Shown piece after piece: positions 1-8,503 of a stretch of 64,000 bases of DNA (position 1 is the stretch's first letter; the number at the start of each line of letters is the position of its first letter). The notes beneath the pieces were generated by a model. It made no database searches. It saw only the letters and a list, made by a program, of their open reading frames with translations, and was not told where the DNA came from. This stretch comes from Candidatus Krumholzibacteriota bacterium. Lineage in GTDB: Bacteria; Krumholzibacteriota; Krumholzibacteriia; LZORAL124-64-63. Position numbers and translations under genes: made by a program. The stretch covers positions 1 through 64,000 of the forward strand of contig JAJRZA010000009.1 in the NCBI GenBank assembly GCA_024275485.1, given 5' to 3'.

Positions 1-1
1 C

Positions 2-256
2 CGGACCGAACTGGTCCTCACGCCGCTGGAACTGCTTGACCGATTATCGAACCTGATTACTCCACCTCGGATACACAAACATCGGTATTGTGGGGTGTTG
101 GCACCGAACGCAAAGTTGCGAAAGGCGGTCATTGAAACAGCGGGGCCATCGGGTGCGACCTTGCAATTGTTGACCGAGGCTGGGCAGAAGATGGCAATCG
201 ACCAGCCGGACCCATCGCAGGAGAAGAACAGAAGTGGCCCGCCTTTTCCACCCTAG
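2..256 (+). CDS. IS91/IS801-type transposase, C-terminal end (partial)
   Basis: The open frame enters from the left edge of the window and ends at TAG 254-256, giving 84 residues. It contains the run TPPRIHKHRYCGVLAPN, which closely matches the conserved C-terminal stretch of IS91/IS801/IS1294-family (Y2, rolling-circle) transposases, where PPR-x-HRHRY-x-GVLAPN followed by L-R-x-A-V is typical. The zinc-finger and tyrosine catalytic parts would lie outside the window, so I cannot say whether the element is intact. A 6-bp hairpin (AGTTCC/GGAACT) overlaps the stop. The element sits directly upstream of a truncated sorting-domain fragment, which fits insertion into or next to a secreted-protein gene. 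Confidence 0.75.
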   Translation, partial: RTELVLTPLELLDRLSNLITPPRIHKHRYCGVLAPNAKLRKAVIETAGPSGATLQLLTEAGQKMAIDQPDPSQEKNRSGPPFPP

Positions 257-389
257 TTCCTTCGGAACTGGATCAAGAGAAGAAATTACAGAAGAGAAGA
301 TGCTTTACCTTACTGATTCAGCCCATAGTCTTTCGTTCAAGCACACCTGAGAAATCCAAGGTATTTCGTATAGTGCACCTGCAATTTCT

Positions 390-701
390 GTGTTAATACC
401 AAAATCGGCCGAAATGCCTGCCCTCACTCACAATCTCCACGCCGCCCCGAACCCCTTTAATCCCTCGACCAGATTCTCTTTTGAATTGGGCAGTGAAAGT
501 TCCGTGGATCTTCGGGTTTTCGACCTGTCCGGTCGTTTGGTGAAAGTTCTTTTAGACAGTGAGGTTCGGCAACCTGGGTCGTATTCCGTCACCTGGAATG
601 GTCACAACAATCGCGGGGAGAGTCTGCCTTCAGGAATGTATTTTTGTCGGTTGAAATCCGGTGGGATTACTGAAACTGTGCGTGTGAGTTTAATTAAGTA
701 A
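390..701 (+). pseudogene. orphan FlgD-like/T9SS C-terminal sorting domain
   Basis: The 103-residue frame is almost entirely one domain. It has the NPFNPST opening, a strand pattern with VFDLSGRLVK, a W-x-G-x-N-x-x-G-x-x-LPSGMYF segment and the final basic tail ISLIK-like end. This is the pattern of the FlgD Ig-like/type IX secretion sorting domain that ends many exported proteins in FCB-group bacteria. There is no signal peptide or catalytic domain. The frame is closed upstream by TGA 348-350, and the GTG at 390 has no convincing ribosome binding site. I read it as the 3' remnant of a longer secreted protein gene, cut when the neighbouring IS91-type element arrived. A very short stand-alone gene is possible but less likely. 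Confidence 0.6.
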
Positions 702-801
702 CCAGAATAGACCGCCACTTTTCGCCACGACCCCCCAAAGGGCCGTTTTGGCTGTTTTATCCAACTTTCCTCAAATAATTGAATTTTTCTATAAAAGTGG
801 G

Positions 802-830
802 TTGACACTGTCCGCTGGTTTGGGTATTGT
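802..830 (+). promoter_or_regulatory. sigma70-type promoter of the dcw cluster
   Basis: TTGACA at 802-807 matches the -35 consensus fully. It is followed after exactly 17 bp by TATTGT at 825-830 as the -10. This is the best promoter match upstream of mraZ and would start transcription near 837, leaving about 200 nt of leader before the mraZ ATG. Apart from the transposase and sorting-domain fragments further left, the stretch 702-1036 holds no gene that I can support. Confidence 0.65.
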
Positions 831-877
831 CCGGGAGTCAGGTGGAGATTTTAGGCGAAAAGTGGAGAAAATTCGGG
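821..877 (+). promoter_or_regulatory. probable MraZ operator: helically phased GG boxes
   Basis: Short GG-containing boxes recur at starts 821 (TGGG), 832 (CGGG), 843 (TGGA), 853 (AGGC), 863 (TGGA) and 874 (CGGG), so the spacing is 11, 11, 10, 10 and 11 bp, about one helical turn. The two best copies are GTGGAG at 842-847 and 862-867. MraZ proteins are ring-shaped regulators that bind direct repeats of TGGG- or GTGG-type boxes upstream of their own gene. The position just after the -10 suits autorepression of the cluster. Confidence 0.5.
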
Positions 878-1036
878 TGACGGCCCACGGACGGGCAACA
901 GACGCACGGATGCGGAAGACGTCACCAGGATTTTTTACAAATCAAGTCACTGCAGCGAGTTATCTGCCAAGATCTCCACCTGACACGATATTCTTTGGAC
1001 TTCGCCTCCCGAAAGGCTCTCTCCAGGTTACCAATC

Positions 1037-1531
1037 ATGAATTCCGAACCCACGGCAGCACCCAACGAAGAACAGGCACCTACTTTTTATGGGTCCCATA
1101 CCCGAAAAGTGGACGCCAAAGGGCGGTTTCATCTGCCTTTTCAGTTCCGTGGGGGCAAATCCGGGGAAGAAGAGCCCACGGATGATATCCAGGGACAATA
1201 CATGATCAGCCCCGGGCCCCATGGCTCCATAGCCTTGACTCCCCTCGAAATTTGGCTGAAGCGGTTTCACACCAGATACGAAGGCCAAAGCAAAGACAAG
1301 TTCATCATCAACAAGCGAAAGATGAGTTTGAGCAGCTCCCAACTCGCCCCGGACAAGCAAGGGCGTATGGCCATTCCTCTCGCCTTCAAAACGAAAATGG
1401 GAATTGACAAGGAAGTCCTGGTCGTGGGCATGGGCACCAACATGGAGTTGTGGGCCCCCGCCAAGATCACTGGTGCCGATGCAGGTGACCAGTCCCCGAG
1501 CGAGGACTACCTCAACGATTTCTTTGAGTGA
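1037..1531 (+). CDS. mraZ: transcriptional regulator MraZ
   Basis: MraZ is the autoregulatory DNA-binding protein that opens most dcw clusters. The product (164 residues) has two AbrB-like halves. The first contains FYGSHTRKVDAKGRFHLP, matching the family pattern of a DxKGR turn followed by a conserved proline, and the second contains LAPDKQGRMAIP, the repeated DxxGRxxIP motif. Between them lies an insertion-like acidic segment, making it slightly longer than the usual 140-150 residues. I start at ATG 1037 because it places about 14 residues before the first conserved strand. An in-frame TTG at 995 would add 14 residues without family support. The gene is preceded by a promoter with phased GG boxes. 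Confidence 0.9.
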   Translation: MNSEPTAAPNEEQAPTFYGSHTRKVDAKGRFHLPFQFRGGKSGEEEPTDDIQGQYMISPGPHGSIALTPLEIWLKRFHTRYEGQSKDKFIINKRKMSLSSSQLAPDKQGRMAIPLAFKTKMGIDKEVLVVGMGTNMELWAPAKITGADAGDQSPSEDYLNDFFE

Positions 1532-1568
1532 TGCCCACGGATGGGCGTTAAGTAGGGAAGGAGCCCTC

Positions 1569-1970
1569 ATGCCGAGAGAGTTGACCCGGCAGTCCACAAG
1601 GCAGGAGGCCTGCGGCAGCCATTTGGACATTGAGGTCCACAGCAAGGACACGACTGTCAGGGTCGCTCTCTCGGGTGTATTGGATCAGGATGGCCTCACG
1701 CGGGTCATCGCCAGGGTGGCCCCATCGCTTTTGGGATGTGGATACCGGGTGATTCTCGATGGATCGGGTCTCATCCACATGGATTACCGCTGCACTCGCG
1801 ACTTGATCCGCTGGAACCGCAATCTGAGGCATTTCCGTCATCAACTCTATTTAAAGAACTGGAACGATTACCTCAAGGCCATCCTCTGCATGGAAGATTG
1901 GGACCGGGAGTTGGGGTTGCCCATGGTTTTTGCCGCCCCGCCTTGCGCGCGCTTTGGGGCTCGATCATGA
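1569..1970 (+). CDS. STAS-like domain protein between mraZ and rsmH
   Basis: The gene begins at ATG 1569 after a strong GGAAGGAG ribosome binding site and encodes 133 residues. It ends in ATGA overlap with rsmH, so the two are translationally coupled. The predicted fold pattern, with strand segments TVRVALSGVLD and YRVILDGSGL separated by a helix, then a helix-rich end, resembles STAS/anti-sigma-antagonist domains. The usual phosphorylated serine of SpoIIAA-type proteins is not obvious, and the central segment is instead rich in aromatic and arginine residues (MDYRCTRDLIRWNRNL). It has no transmembrane segment. The function is unknown to me; its place inside the dcw cluster suggests a role linked to division or wall synthesis. 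Confidence 0.6.
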   Translation: MPRELTRQSTRQEACGSHLDIEVHSKDTTVRVALSGVLDQDGLTRVIARVAPSLLGCGYRVILDGSGLIHMDYRCTRDLIRWNRNLRHFRHQLYLKNWNDYLKAILCMEDWDRELGLPMVFAAPPCARFGARS

Positions 1971-2887
1971 GCGATGCTCCCCACATTCCCGTGCTCAAAG
2001 AGGAGACCTTGTCACTGCTTGAGCCCGGGCCGGGAAAAAAATTCATTGATGGCACCTTTGGCTTTGGGGGCCACAGCAAGGCCATCCTGGCCGCCGGCGC
2101 CGAAGTTTTGGGCCTGGATCTCGATGGGACCGCTTTTGCCGCCTGCCAGGAAATTTCCGGGCGGGAGCCCAGGCTGCATTGCTGTCGCATCTCATTCCGG
2201 GATATGGATGAAGCCCTGGAAATCCAGAATTGGGACCAGGTGGACGGCGTTTTGTTGGACCTTGGGGTCAGCTCCCTGCAATTGGACGATCCCGACAAAG
2301 GCTTCAGCTATCGGTCCGATGGGCCTCTGGATTTGCGCTTCAATCAGGACAAAGGCCAAACGGCTGCTGATCTGGTGGCCACCCTCACGGAAACGGAACT
2401 GGCGGATTTGATTTACGGCTACGGCGAAGAACGGGGCAGCCGCCGCATCGCCAGGGTATTGGTCAATGCCCGTGAAGAAGAACCCATTGAAACCACTTCC
2501 CGGTTGCGGAACTTGATCGAAGATCTCTTGCCACGGGGAGTCAAGAGTGCCCCGGTTTTGAGTCGTGTTTTCCAGGCTTTGCGCATAGCCGTCAACGAAG
2601 AGTTGGACGCTTTGCCCGAGGCCTTGGAGAAACTGGTTCAGGTGATCCGCCCCGGCGGGTCCTTTGTGGTTATTTCCTATCACTCACTGGAGGACCGTCT
2701 GGTCAAAAGATTCATTGATCGGGAAAAGAGGGATTGTCTCTGTCCGCCCGAATTGCCTGTGTGCCGTTGTGGGCACAAGGCTCTTTTGAAGCCGTTGACC
2801 CGCAAGGCGGTCAAAGCGTCGACAACCGAAGAACGAGAAAATCCACGATCCCGCAGCGCGCGCCTGCGGGCGGCCAGAATTTTATAA
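1967..2887 (+). CDS. rsmH: 16S rRNA (cytosine1402-N4)-methyltransferase RsmH
   Basis: RsmH (MraW) uses S-adenosylmethionine to methylate N4 of C1402 in the decoding centre of 16S rRNA. The 306-residue product opens with HIPVLKEE, has the methyl-donor loop DGTFGFGGHS and the family signatures LLDLGVSSLQLD and RGFSYR-like KGFSYR, and ends with ISYHSLEDRLVK and the cysteine-rich DCLCPPELPVCRCGH. Length and motif order are normal. The ATG at 1967 overlaps the stop of the STAS-like gene, and longer in-frame starts upstream lack homology. Confidence 0.95.
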   Translation: MSDAPHIPVLKEETLSLLEPGPGKKFIDGTFGFGGHSKAILAAGAEVLGLDLDGTAFAACQEISGREPRLHCCRISFRDMDEALEIQNWDQVDGVLLDLGVSSLQLDDPDKGFSYRSDGPLDLRFNQDKGQTAADLVATLTETELADLIYGYGEERGSRRIARVLVNAREEEPIETTSRLRNLIEDLLPRGVKSAPVLSRVFQALRIAVNEELDALPEALEKLVQVIRPGGSFVVISYHSLEDRLVKRFIDREKRDCLCPPELPVCRCGHKALLKPLTRKAVKASTTEERENPRSRSARLRAARIL

Positions 2888-2909
2888 GACCATTTGGGAG
2901 GATTGAGAA

Positions 2910-3431
2910 ATGTACGGCCGGCCAAATTCTGCAGTTTGTTTTTCAGGGAACGCAGTGGTGGGCGGCGATGGCGCCATGGCTCGACGCAAGGGTGTGATCA
3001 CCACCCGGGTGGTGATGGTCATCGGTTTGATCGTACTGGTGGGCGGACTCATGGCGGGTCGCATTTTCCTGACCAATCAAATCACCGGGTTGAGGTCCCG
3101 GGTGGCGGATCTTGAAAGCCAGAAGGAATTTCTGGAAGCGGGATCGGCAGAGTTGCACCTGCAGTGGAATCGCGTCTCCAATGCGGAAGTTGTCACGAAA
3201 AGAGCAAGGCTGGAATTGGGTTTGGTTGTTCCCGAGAGTCCAGGGCCGGTGCTGGTTTGCCTGGGCAAGAAAGAGAACGGCAAAAGTGTTTGGGGCAAAT
3301 TGAAGGCGGGTGTTTTTGGGAGGGACCTGGCCAGGGTGCGCTCTGAAGCGGGTGTGGCCGTGGCCGGTGCCATGGTTTCGCTGGAACCCCGAGGTGCCTG
3401 GGCGGGAACCTATGAAGGCGGGGATGAGTGA
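2910..3431 (+). CDS. ftsL: FtsL-like division protein
   Basis: The position between rsmH and ftsI, the size (173 residues) and the architecture all fit FtsL. There is a short cytoplasmic N-terminus, one transmembrane segment at about residues 34-52 (VVMVIGLIVLVGGLMAG), then a coiled-coil-like stretch beginning QITGLRSRVADLESQ. FtsL bridges FtsQ/FtsB to the FtsW-FtsI synthase in the divisome. The sequence itself is too divergent to prove the assignment. An extra C-terminal part of about 70 residues beyond the usual length is present. GGGAGGATTGAGAA precedes ATG 2910. The stop overlaps the start of ftsI. Confidence 0.7.
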   Translation: MYGRPNSAVCFSGNAVVGGDGAMARRKGVITTRVVMVIGLIVLVGGLMAGRIFLTNQITGLRSRVADLESQKEFLEAGSAELHLQWNRVSNAEVVTKRARLELGLVVPESPGPVLVCLGKKENGKSVWGKLKAGVFGRDLARVRSEAGVAVAGAMVSLEPRGAWAGTYEGGDE

Positions 3432-5539
3432 TGTTCCAAAAACCCGGAGACCGCTTCCGACTTCTCCAGATTTTCATCGTTCTGACCGGCCTGGCTTTGG
3501 CCGGTCGTGTCGTACAGGTCCAGGTTTTCCAGCATGAACACTATCTGGAAATTGCCCGGCGAACCTGGACCGACGACATCGATATCCATCCCGAGAGAGG
3601 CAATCTATATGATCGTTCCCTGCGGCCGCTGGCTTTGTCGGTGGTGGCCTGGCGTGTGGGAGTAGCCACTTCGTTGTTGGATGAAAACCAGGCTGACCTC
3701 TGTGATACTCTGGCAGTGATCCTGGGCAAGGATCCAGTGTATTTGGCCAAAAAGTTGCGGAAAGCCAGGGGTAAACATGTGGTGGTGGCCGCCAACCAGG
3801 TTCTGACCCGCAGGGACATGATGCGTCTGCAGGGAATCAAGGCCGTCACCGTGGAAGACTTGCGGGCGCGAATCTACCCCTATGATGGGCTGGCTGCTTC
3901 GTTGATCGGGTTTCACCGGCAGGAAGGGGAAGATGGTTTCTCCACCGGGTTGGAATCCAGTCTCAGGAGTTATCTGGACGGTAGTCCGGGCAAAGCCCGG
4001 GTCATCGCCACCGGTCATCTGGGCGAAAATCTGGGCCAGGTTGTTTTGGAAGAAGCCAGGCATGGCCAGAACCTGGTTTTGTCCCTGGATGCGAATTTGC
4101 AGCAGATTTGCGAAAAACACCTGGCCGATGCAGTGGAGAAAACCGGTGCCATTGGTGGTTCCGTTCTGGTGCTGGCCCCCGACACCGGTGATGTTTTGGC
4201 GGCGGCCAGTTGGCCTCTTCTGTCAACCCGCCGGGGTCGCCACGGGGATCCTGCTGTCTGGAACAACCGGAATTTCACCAACCAGTACGAACCGGGCTCG
4301 GTGTTCAAGATTTTCACCACCTCCAGTTTGTTGCGCCATGGGGCCATCGATACGGCCATGGTTTTTGATTGCTCCAACAGCGATTTCGGCAGTTTCCATA
4401 TTCGCAACGACGAAGGGCATGCCTACGGTAATTTGTCCCTGATGAAGGCTTTTGCCAAAAGCAGCAACATCTTTTTTGCCCGGGCGGCGGGCAATTTGCG
4501 GTCCGAAGAACTCTACCGTGATCTGCTTGATTTTGGATTTGGCCAGGACCCGGGATTCCCGTATCCGGCTTGTCCTGATGGTTTGTTGAAAAGCCCCAGC
4601 CAGTGGTCGGGACGATCCAAGCCAACCATTTCCATTGGACAGGAAGTGGCCGTCACACCTTTGCAACTGGGACTGGCCGTGTGTGCCGTCGCCAACGGAG
4701 GCACGTTGTATTCGCCGCGCCTTATTCGTGAAGTCAGAGACGATCGGGGACGGATTCTGGAACGGATTCCCCCAAGAGCCCTGCGCAAGGTGATGGCCGA
4801 ACCCCTGGCCGAATTGCTGCGCGATGCCATGGCCAGGGTTGTGGATCACGGGACCGGCATTGGTGCCAAGGAAGGCTGGATCACCACTGGAGGAAAAACC
4901 GGAACTGCTCAGAAAAGCTGCGATGGCCGAGGTTATACTCCCGGCGCCTACATCGCCAGCTTCACTGGAATCGTTCCCGCCGATGATCCCCGCCTGGTCA
5001 TTCTGACCATTCTGGATGAGCCCGAAGGAGTAATGCACTATGCTTCCCTCAGTGCAGTTCCTCTTTTCAAGGAAATCGTCAGGGATATCAGGAGTGAAAC
5101 CGGTTATCTGACCGATGCGCCGGGACCCCGCACTGCCCCCATGGAAGTGGCCACCAAATCCAATCTGGTGACCGTGCCGGACGTTTTGCATCTCACCCTG
5201 GACAACGCTGGTTTGCGGCTGGCCACCGCCGGTTTGAAAGTGGCCGGGATAGAAAAGGGCGGCCTGGTCGTTCAACAGGTGCCCTTGCCGGGCACCCGGA
5301 TGGGAATTGGCAGCGTGGTTCATCTGACAACGGGTCGCGCTCCGGCGCAACTTGCCGACCAGGGGCTGATTTGCCCGGATTTTTCAGGGTTGAGCAATCG
5401 CCAGATCAACAGCCTGGCGGCCCGAATGGGTTTGCGGGTGCAGGTCAGTGGAGTGGGTTATGCCGTGGGTCAGAACCCCGCTGCAGGGTTGTCCCTCGGC
5501 GCAGGTGCCGTCAAAGTGAAGATGGAGAAAAAGTGGTGA
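3431..5539 (+). CDS. ftsI: division-specific transpeptidase FtsI (PBP3) with PASTA domains
   Basis: This class B penicillin-binding protein cross-links septal peptidoglycan as partner of FtsW. The 702-residue product has an N-terminal membrane anchor (about residues 12-30), a PBP dimerisation domain and a transpeptidase domain. The catalytic triad motifs are SVFK (nucleophile S290, K293), SSN at 344-346 and KTG at 489-491. Two PASTA-like repeats follow (VTVPDVLHLTLDNAGLRL, then LICPDFSGLSNRQINSLA), as in the Spo0VD/PBP2x style and many FCB-group FtsI proteins. The ATG at 3431 overlaps the ftsL stop (TGATG); a GTG one codon earlier is an alternative. Confidence 0.93.
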   Translation: MFQKPGDRFRLLQIFIVLTGLALAGRVVQVQVFQHEHYLEIARRTWTDDIDIHPERGNLYDRSLRPLALSVVAWRVGVATSLLDENQADLCDTLAVILGKDPVYLAKKLRKARGKHVVVAANQVLTRRDMMRLQGIKAVTVEDLRARIYPYDGLAASLIGFHRQEGEDGFSTGLESSLRSYLDGSPGKARVIATGHLGENLGQVVLEEARHGQNLVLSLDANLQQICEKHLADAVEKTGAIGGSVLVLAPDTGDVLAAASWPLLSTRRGRHGDPAVWNNRNFTNQYEPGSVFKIFTTSSLLRHGAIDTAMVFDCSNSDFGSFHIRNDEGHAYGNLSLMKAFAKSSNIFFARAAGNLRSEELYRDLLDFGFGQDPGFPYPACPDGLLKSPSQWSGRSKPTISIGQEVAVTPLQLGLAVCAVANGGTLYSPRLIREVRDDRGRILERIPPRALRKVMAEPLAELLRDAMARVVDHGTGIGAKEGWITTGGKTGTAQKSCDGRGYTPGAYIASFTGIVPADDPRLVILTILDEPEGVMHYASLSAVPLFKEIVRDIRSETGYLTDAPGPRTAPMEVATKSNLVTVPDVLHLTLDNAGLRLATAGLKVAGIEKGGLVVQQVPLPGTRMGIGSVVHLTTGRAPAQLADQGLICPDFSGLSNRQINSLAARMGLRVQVSGVGYAVGQNPAAGLSLGAGAVKVKMEKKW

Positions 5540-7053
5540 AAACCCTTCGGGATCTGTTTGCAGATTTGAAGTCCCTGGAAATCCAGGGCGACCCCGATGT
5601 GAAAATTTCTTCCGTGACGGCGGATTCACGTTTGGCCGGACCCGAAGCCCTCTTTGTTGCGGTGAAGGGAACCGGGGGAGATGGTCATGGGTTTCTTCCC
5701 CAGGCCATCGCCAGGGGCTGTGTAGCAGTTGTTCATCAGAAGCCCCTGGAAGAGTTTTTGGCGGAAGATCAACGCGACGGTTTGAAAGTTGCCGTCAGGG
5801 TGGAAAACACCAGGGCCTTTCCAGCCCTTTTGGCCCGTGAACTGGCTGGTCGACCGGATCAAAAATTGATCACCGCGGCGGTCACCGGAACCAATGGAAA
5901 AACCACCGTTTCGTTTCTACTCCGGGAGATGCTGAACCAGTTGGCCGGTCCCTGCGGATTGATCGGGACCATTTGTTACGACGATGGAAAGGAATCGGTC
6001 CCGGCGCCTCTGACAACGCCGGGCGGTCCGGTTTTCTACCATTGGTTGAAAAGAATGGTGGGCAACAAATGCGGCAGTGTCGCCATGGAGTTGTCGTCCC
6101 ACGGCCTGGATCAGCAGCGCACCGCCGGCCTGGAGCTGGCTGTGGCGGTGATGACCAACATCGGACGGGATCATCTGGATTATCACCGGGATATTGCCGC
6201 CTATGTGAAGGCCAAGGCTGCTATATTCGAGTTGTTGAAACCTGATGGCAAGGCTGTCATCAACGCTGCTGATGAGCGCCTGCTCGCCCTGGAAACAGGT
6301 GGCCATGCGACTTTGTATTTTGATCCCAGGCCCAGGCCGCGCAAGTCTGGAAGTGCCGACTTGATTCTGATCGCCGCGGATCTTGAATTGGCGGGCACTC
6401 GCCTCGAGTTGGATTTCCACGGCCGTAGCCAGATATTGGAAAGCCCGCTGGTGGGACGCTTCAACGTGGAAAACCTGATGGCCTCATTTTGTGCAGGTGT
6501 TGCTTTGGGGTTTGCCGCGGATGAAGTTTGCCGGGCCCTGGCCCAGGTTCGGCAGGTGCCCGGTCGTCTGGAAAGATTTTTGCTGCCGAACGGTGGCTTG
6601 GCGGTGGTCGATTACGCCCATACCCATGATGCCCTCGAGGCTGTCCTGAAGGCCTGCGATGAAATCTCCCCGGGCCGGTTGCTGCTGGTGGTTGGGTGCG
6701 GTGGCGACAGGGACAAGGGAAAGCGCCAGCTCATGGGGCAGGTAGCCGCGGCCATGGCCGATGGTGTTTGCATCACCTCGGACAATCCGCGCACGGAAAA
6801 CCCGTCTGCCATTTGTGAAGAAATAGCTGTGGGTTATCATTCGATTGGCAATGCCAGGTCAAAGGCCATGGATGTTATTGAGGATCGAACCGAAGCCATT
6901 CGAACCGCCCTGGCCCGGGCTGATGCCGCAGATGTGGTGATCGTGGCCGGCAAGGGACACGAAGATTACCAGTTGGTCGGCGATCTTGTTTTGCAGTTGG
7001 ACGACCGGCAGATCATTCGAGACTGGATAGGGGAGCAGGAACTTGGCAACTGA
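5536..7053 (+). CDS. murE: UDP-MurNAc-tripeptide ligase MurE (meso-DAP type)
   Basis: MurE adds the third stem-peptide residue to UDP-MurNAc-L-Ala-D-Glu in the cytoplasm. The ATP-binding loop TGTNGKTT lies at about residues 117-124. The substrate-selecting motif DNPRTENP at 416-423 matches the DNPR signature of enzymes that use meso-diaminopimelate rather than lysine, so the peptidoglycan should be of the DAP type. GTG 5536 overlaps the ftsI stop (GTGA) and gives 505 residues, a normal length. Another GTG lies one codon upstream. The longer open frame upstream is only read-through of the ftsI region. Confidence 0.93.
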   Translation: MKTLRDLFADLKSLEIQGDPDVKISSVTADSRLAGPEALFVAVKGTGGDGHGFLPQAIARGCVAVVHQKPLEEFLAEDQRDGLKVAVRVENTRAFPALLARELAGRPDQKLITAAVTGTNGKTTVSFLLREMLNQLAGPCGLIGTICYDDGKESVPAPLTTPGGPVFYHWLKRMVGNKCGSVAMELSSHGLDQQRTAGLELAVAVMTNIGRDHLDYHRDIAAYVKAKAAIFELLKPDGKAVINAADERLLALETGGHATLYFDPRPRPRKSGSADLILIAADLELAGTRLELDFHGRSQILESPLVGRFNVENLMASFCAGVALGFAADEVCRALAQVRQVPGRLERFLLPNGGLAVVDYAHTHDALEAVLKACDEISPGRLLLVVGCGGDRDKGKRQLMGQVAAAMADGVCITSDNPRTENPSAICEEIAVGYHSIGNARSKAMDVIEDRTEAIRTALARADAADVVIVAGKGHEDYQLVGDLVLQLDDRQIIRDWIGEQELGN

Positions 7054-8503
7054 GCAGCCATACACCATTGAGCAGGCCATCGGAGATCTTGAGCAGGCAG
7101 GTTTGCTTCACTCGATTTTGCTTCCCAACGGGTCAGGCATGGATTCAGTCACCTTGGCAACAATCCGGCCGCAAACTGTTGGCGCAACTTTTCAGGGCGC
7201 CGGCCTGGACTCGCGAGATCTTTCCGGCACGGCTTTGTTTGTAGCTTTGGCAGGGGAAAATGTTGATGGTCGGGACTATGCCGCCAGTGCCTTGAGCGAG
7301 GGAAACTGGGTGTTGACCAGAACCATGAACCAAGGCCAGGATGATCCACTGCTGGCTGCGAATGGGGCCCCGGATAGTGGCGTGCTGTTGTGCGCCGAAC
7401 CGGAGCTCGCACTGGCACATCTGGCGGGATGTTATCGCCGGCGATTGGCAGTCGAAGTGGTGGGCGTCACCGGCACCAATGGAAAGACCACCACCAAGGA
7501 TTTTATCAGGGCCATGCTCGGCGCCGCCGGGAAAACCCAGGCAACACCAGGAAATCTGAACAATCAATTGGGCCTCCCACTTACTCTTCTGAACCTGCAG
7601 CATGATACAAAATATGCGGTGATCGAAATGGGTGCTTCCGCAGTGGGGGACATTCGTTTCCTGGCTGAAATCACTCACCCAAAAGTGGGAATTATCACCA
7701 ACGCCGCCCCGGCGCATTTGGCCCATTTTGGTTCCCTCGAGAATATTATCGATGGCAAGGGAGAGCTGTTGGCAGCGCTTCCTTCAGATGGTACGGCAGT
7801 GCTCAATGCGGACAGCCCCGGTTATGAACGGTGGCAGGAAAAGGCATCTTGCCCGGTAGTTTCCTGGGGAATTGAAACCGGTGATCACCACTGGTCCTGG
7901 CTGGCTTCCGAAACAAGCCCCGGTGGTCATCTCCTGCTTGGCGATGAGTCCTGGCCGGTTCCTTTGCCCGGGCGCCATAACGCCGCAAATTTGTGTGCCG
8001 CGATTCTGGCTTGTAGGGCCCTGGGTATTGGCGACGATATTCTGCGTCGGGGCCTGCAGGACTTTGCAGCCTCCGATCACCGGGGGAAGTTGCTCTCCTG
8101 GGAAGAACGCCTCATTCTGGACGACACCTACAACGCCAACCCTGTCAGCATGCTGGCTGCCGTGAATTCCCTGGCCGAATTGGCCGGTGACGGACGCACT
8201 ATCGCCGTGCTTGGCACCATGGCCGAACTGGGAACCGGCAGCGATGAAATCCATGAAGAAACCGGAAAAGACCTGGGAGTTGGCCCGTTGGACATTCTGC
8301 TGGCAGTGGGAGAAAATGCCTTTGGGCTGGCGGACGGTTTTTCAGGTACTGAGGCAGGGGTTGCCCACAAAATCATTGGCCATCAAGAGGCGGTTGATTG
8401 GTTGATTCTGAATTCGGCACCCGGAGATCGCATTTTGATCAAGGGATCACGCAGTTCGTCCATGGAGACCATCATCCAGAAACTGGGTTTGAATGAGACC
8501 TGA
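7043..8503 (+). CDS. murF: UDP-MurNAc-pentapeptide synthetase MurF
   Basis: MurF ligates D-Ala-D-Ala to the UDP-MurNAc-tripeptide. The 486-residue protein has an N-terminal substrate domain containing AGLDSRDLSGTALFVAL, the ATP loop TGTNGKTTT at about 143-151, the carbamylated-lysine region and the late motif LILDDTYNANPVSM, which is diagnostic for MurF. It starts with TTG 7043, preceded by GGGGAGCAGGA, and overlaps the end of murE by 11 bp. In most bacteria mraY follows here, but murD begins before murF ends. Confidence 0.93.
   Translation: MATEQPYTIEQAIGDLEQAGLLHSILLPNGSGMDSVTLATIRPQTVGATFQGAGLDSRDLSGTALFVALAGENVDGRDYAASALSEGNWVLTRTMNQGQDDPLLAANGAPDSGVLLCAEPELALAHLAGCYRRRLAVEVVGVTGTNGKTTTKDFIRAMLGAAGKTQATPGNLNNQLGLPLTLLNLQHDTKYAVIEMGASAVGDIRFLAEITHPKVGIITNAAPAHLAHFGSLENIIDGKGELLAALPSDGTAVLNADSPGYERWQEKASCPVVSWGIETGDHHWSWLASETSPGGHLLLGDESWPVPLPGRHNAANLCAAILACRALGIGDDILRRGLQDFAASDHRGKLLSWEERLILDDTYNANPVSMLAAVNSLAELAGDGRTIAVLGTMAELGTGSDEIHEETGKDLGVGPLDILLAVGENAFGLADGFSGTEAGVAHKIIGHQEAVDWLILNSAPGDRILIKGSRSSSMETIIQKLGLNET

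Noticed and set aside
748-1185. 145-residue open frame ahead of and overlapping mraZ
   Set aside because: It runs through the mraZ promoter and operator and into mraZ in another frame, has no ribosome binding site and no recognisable motif.
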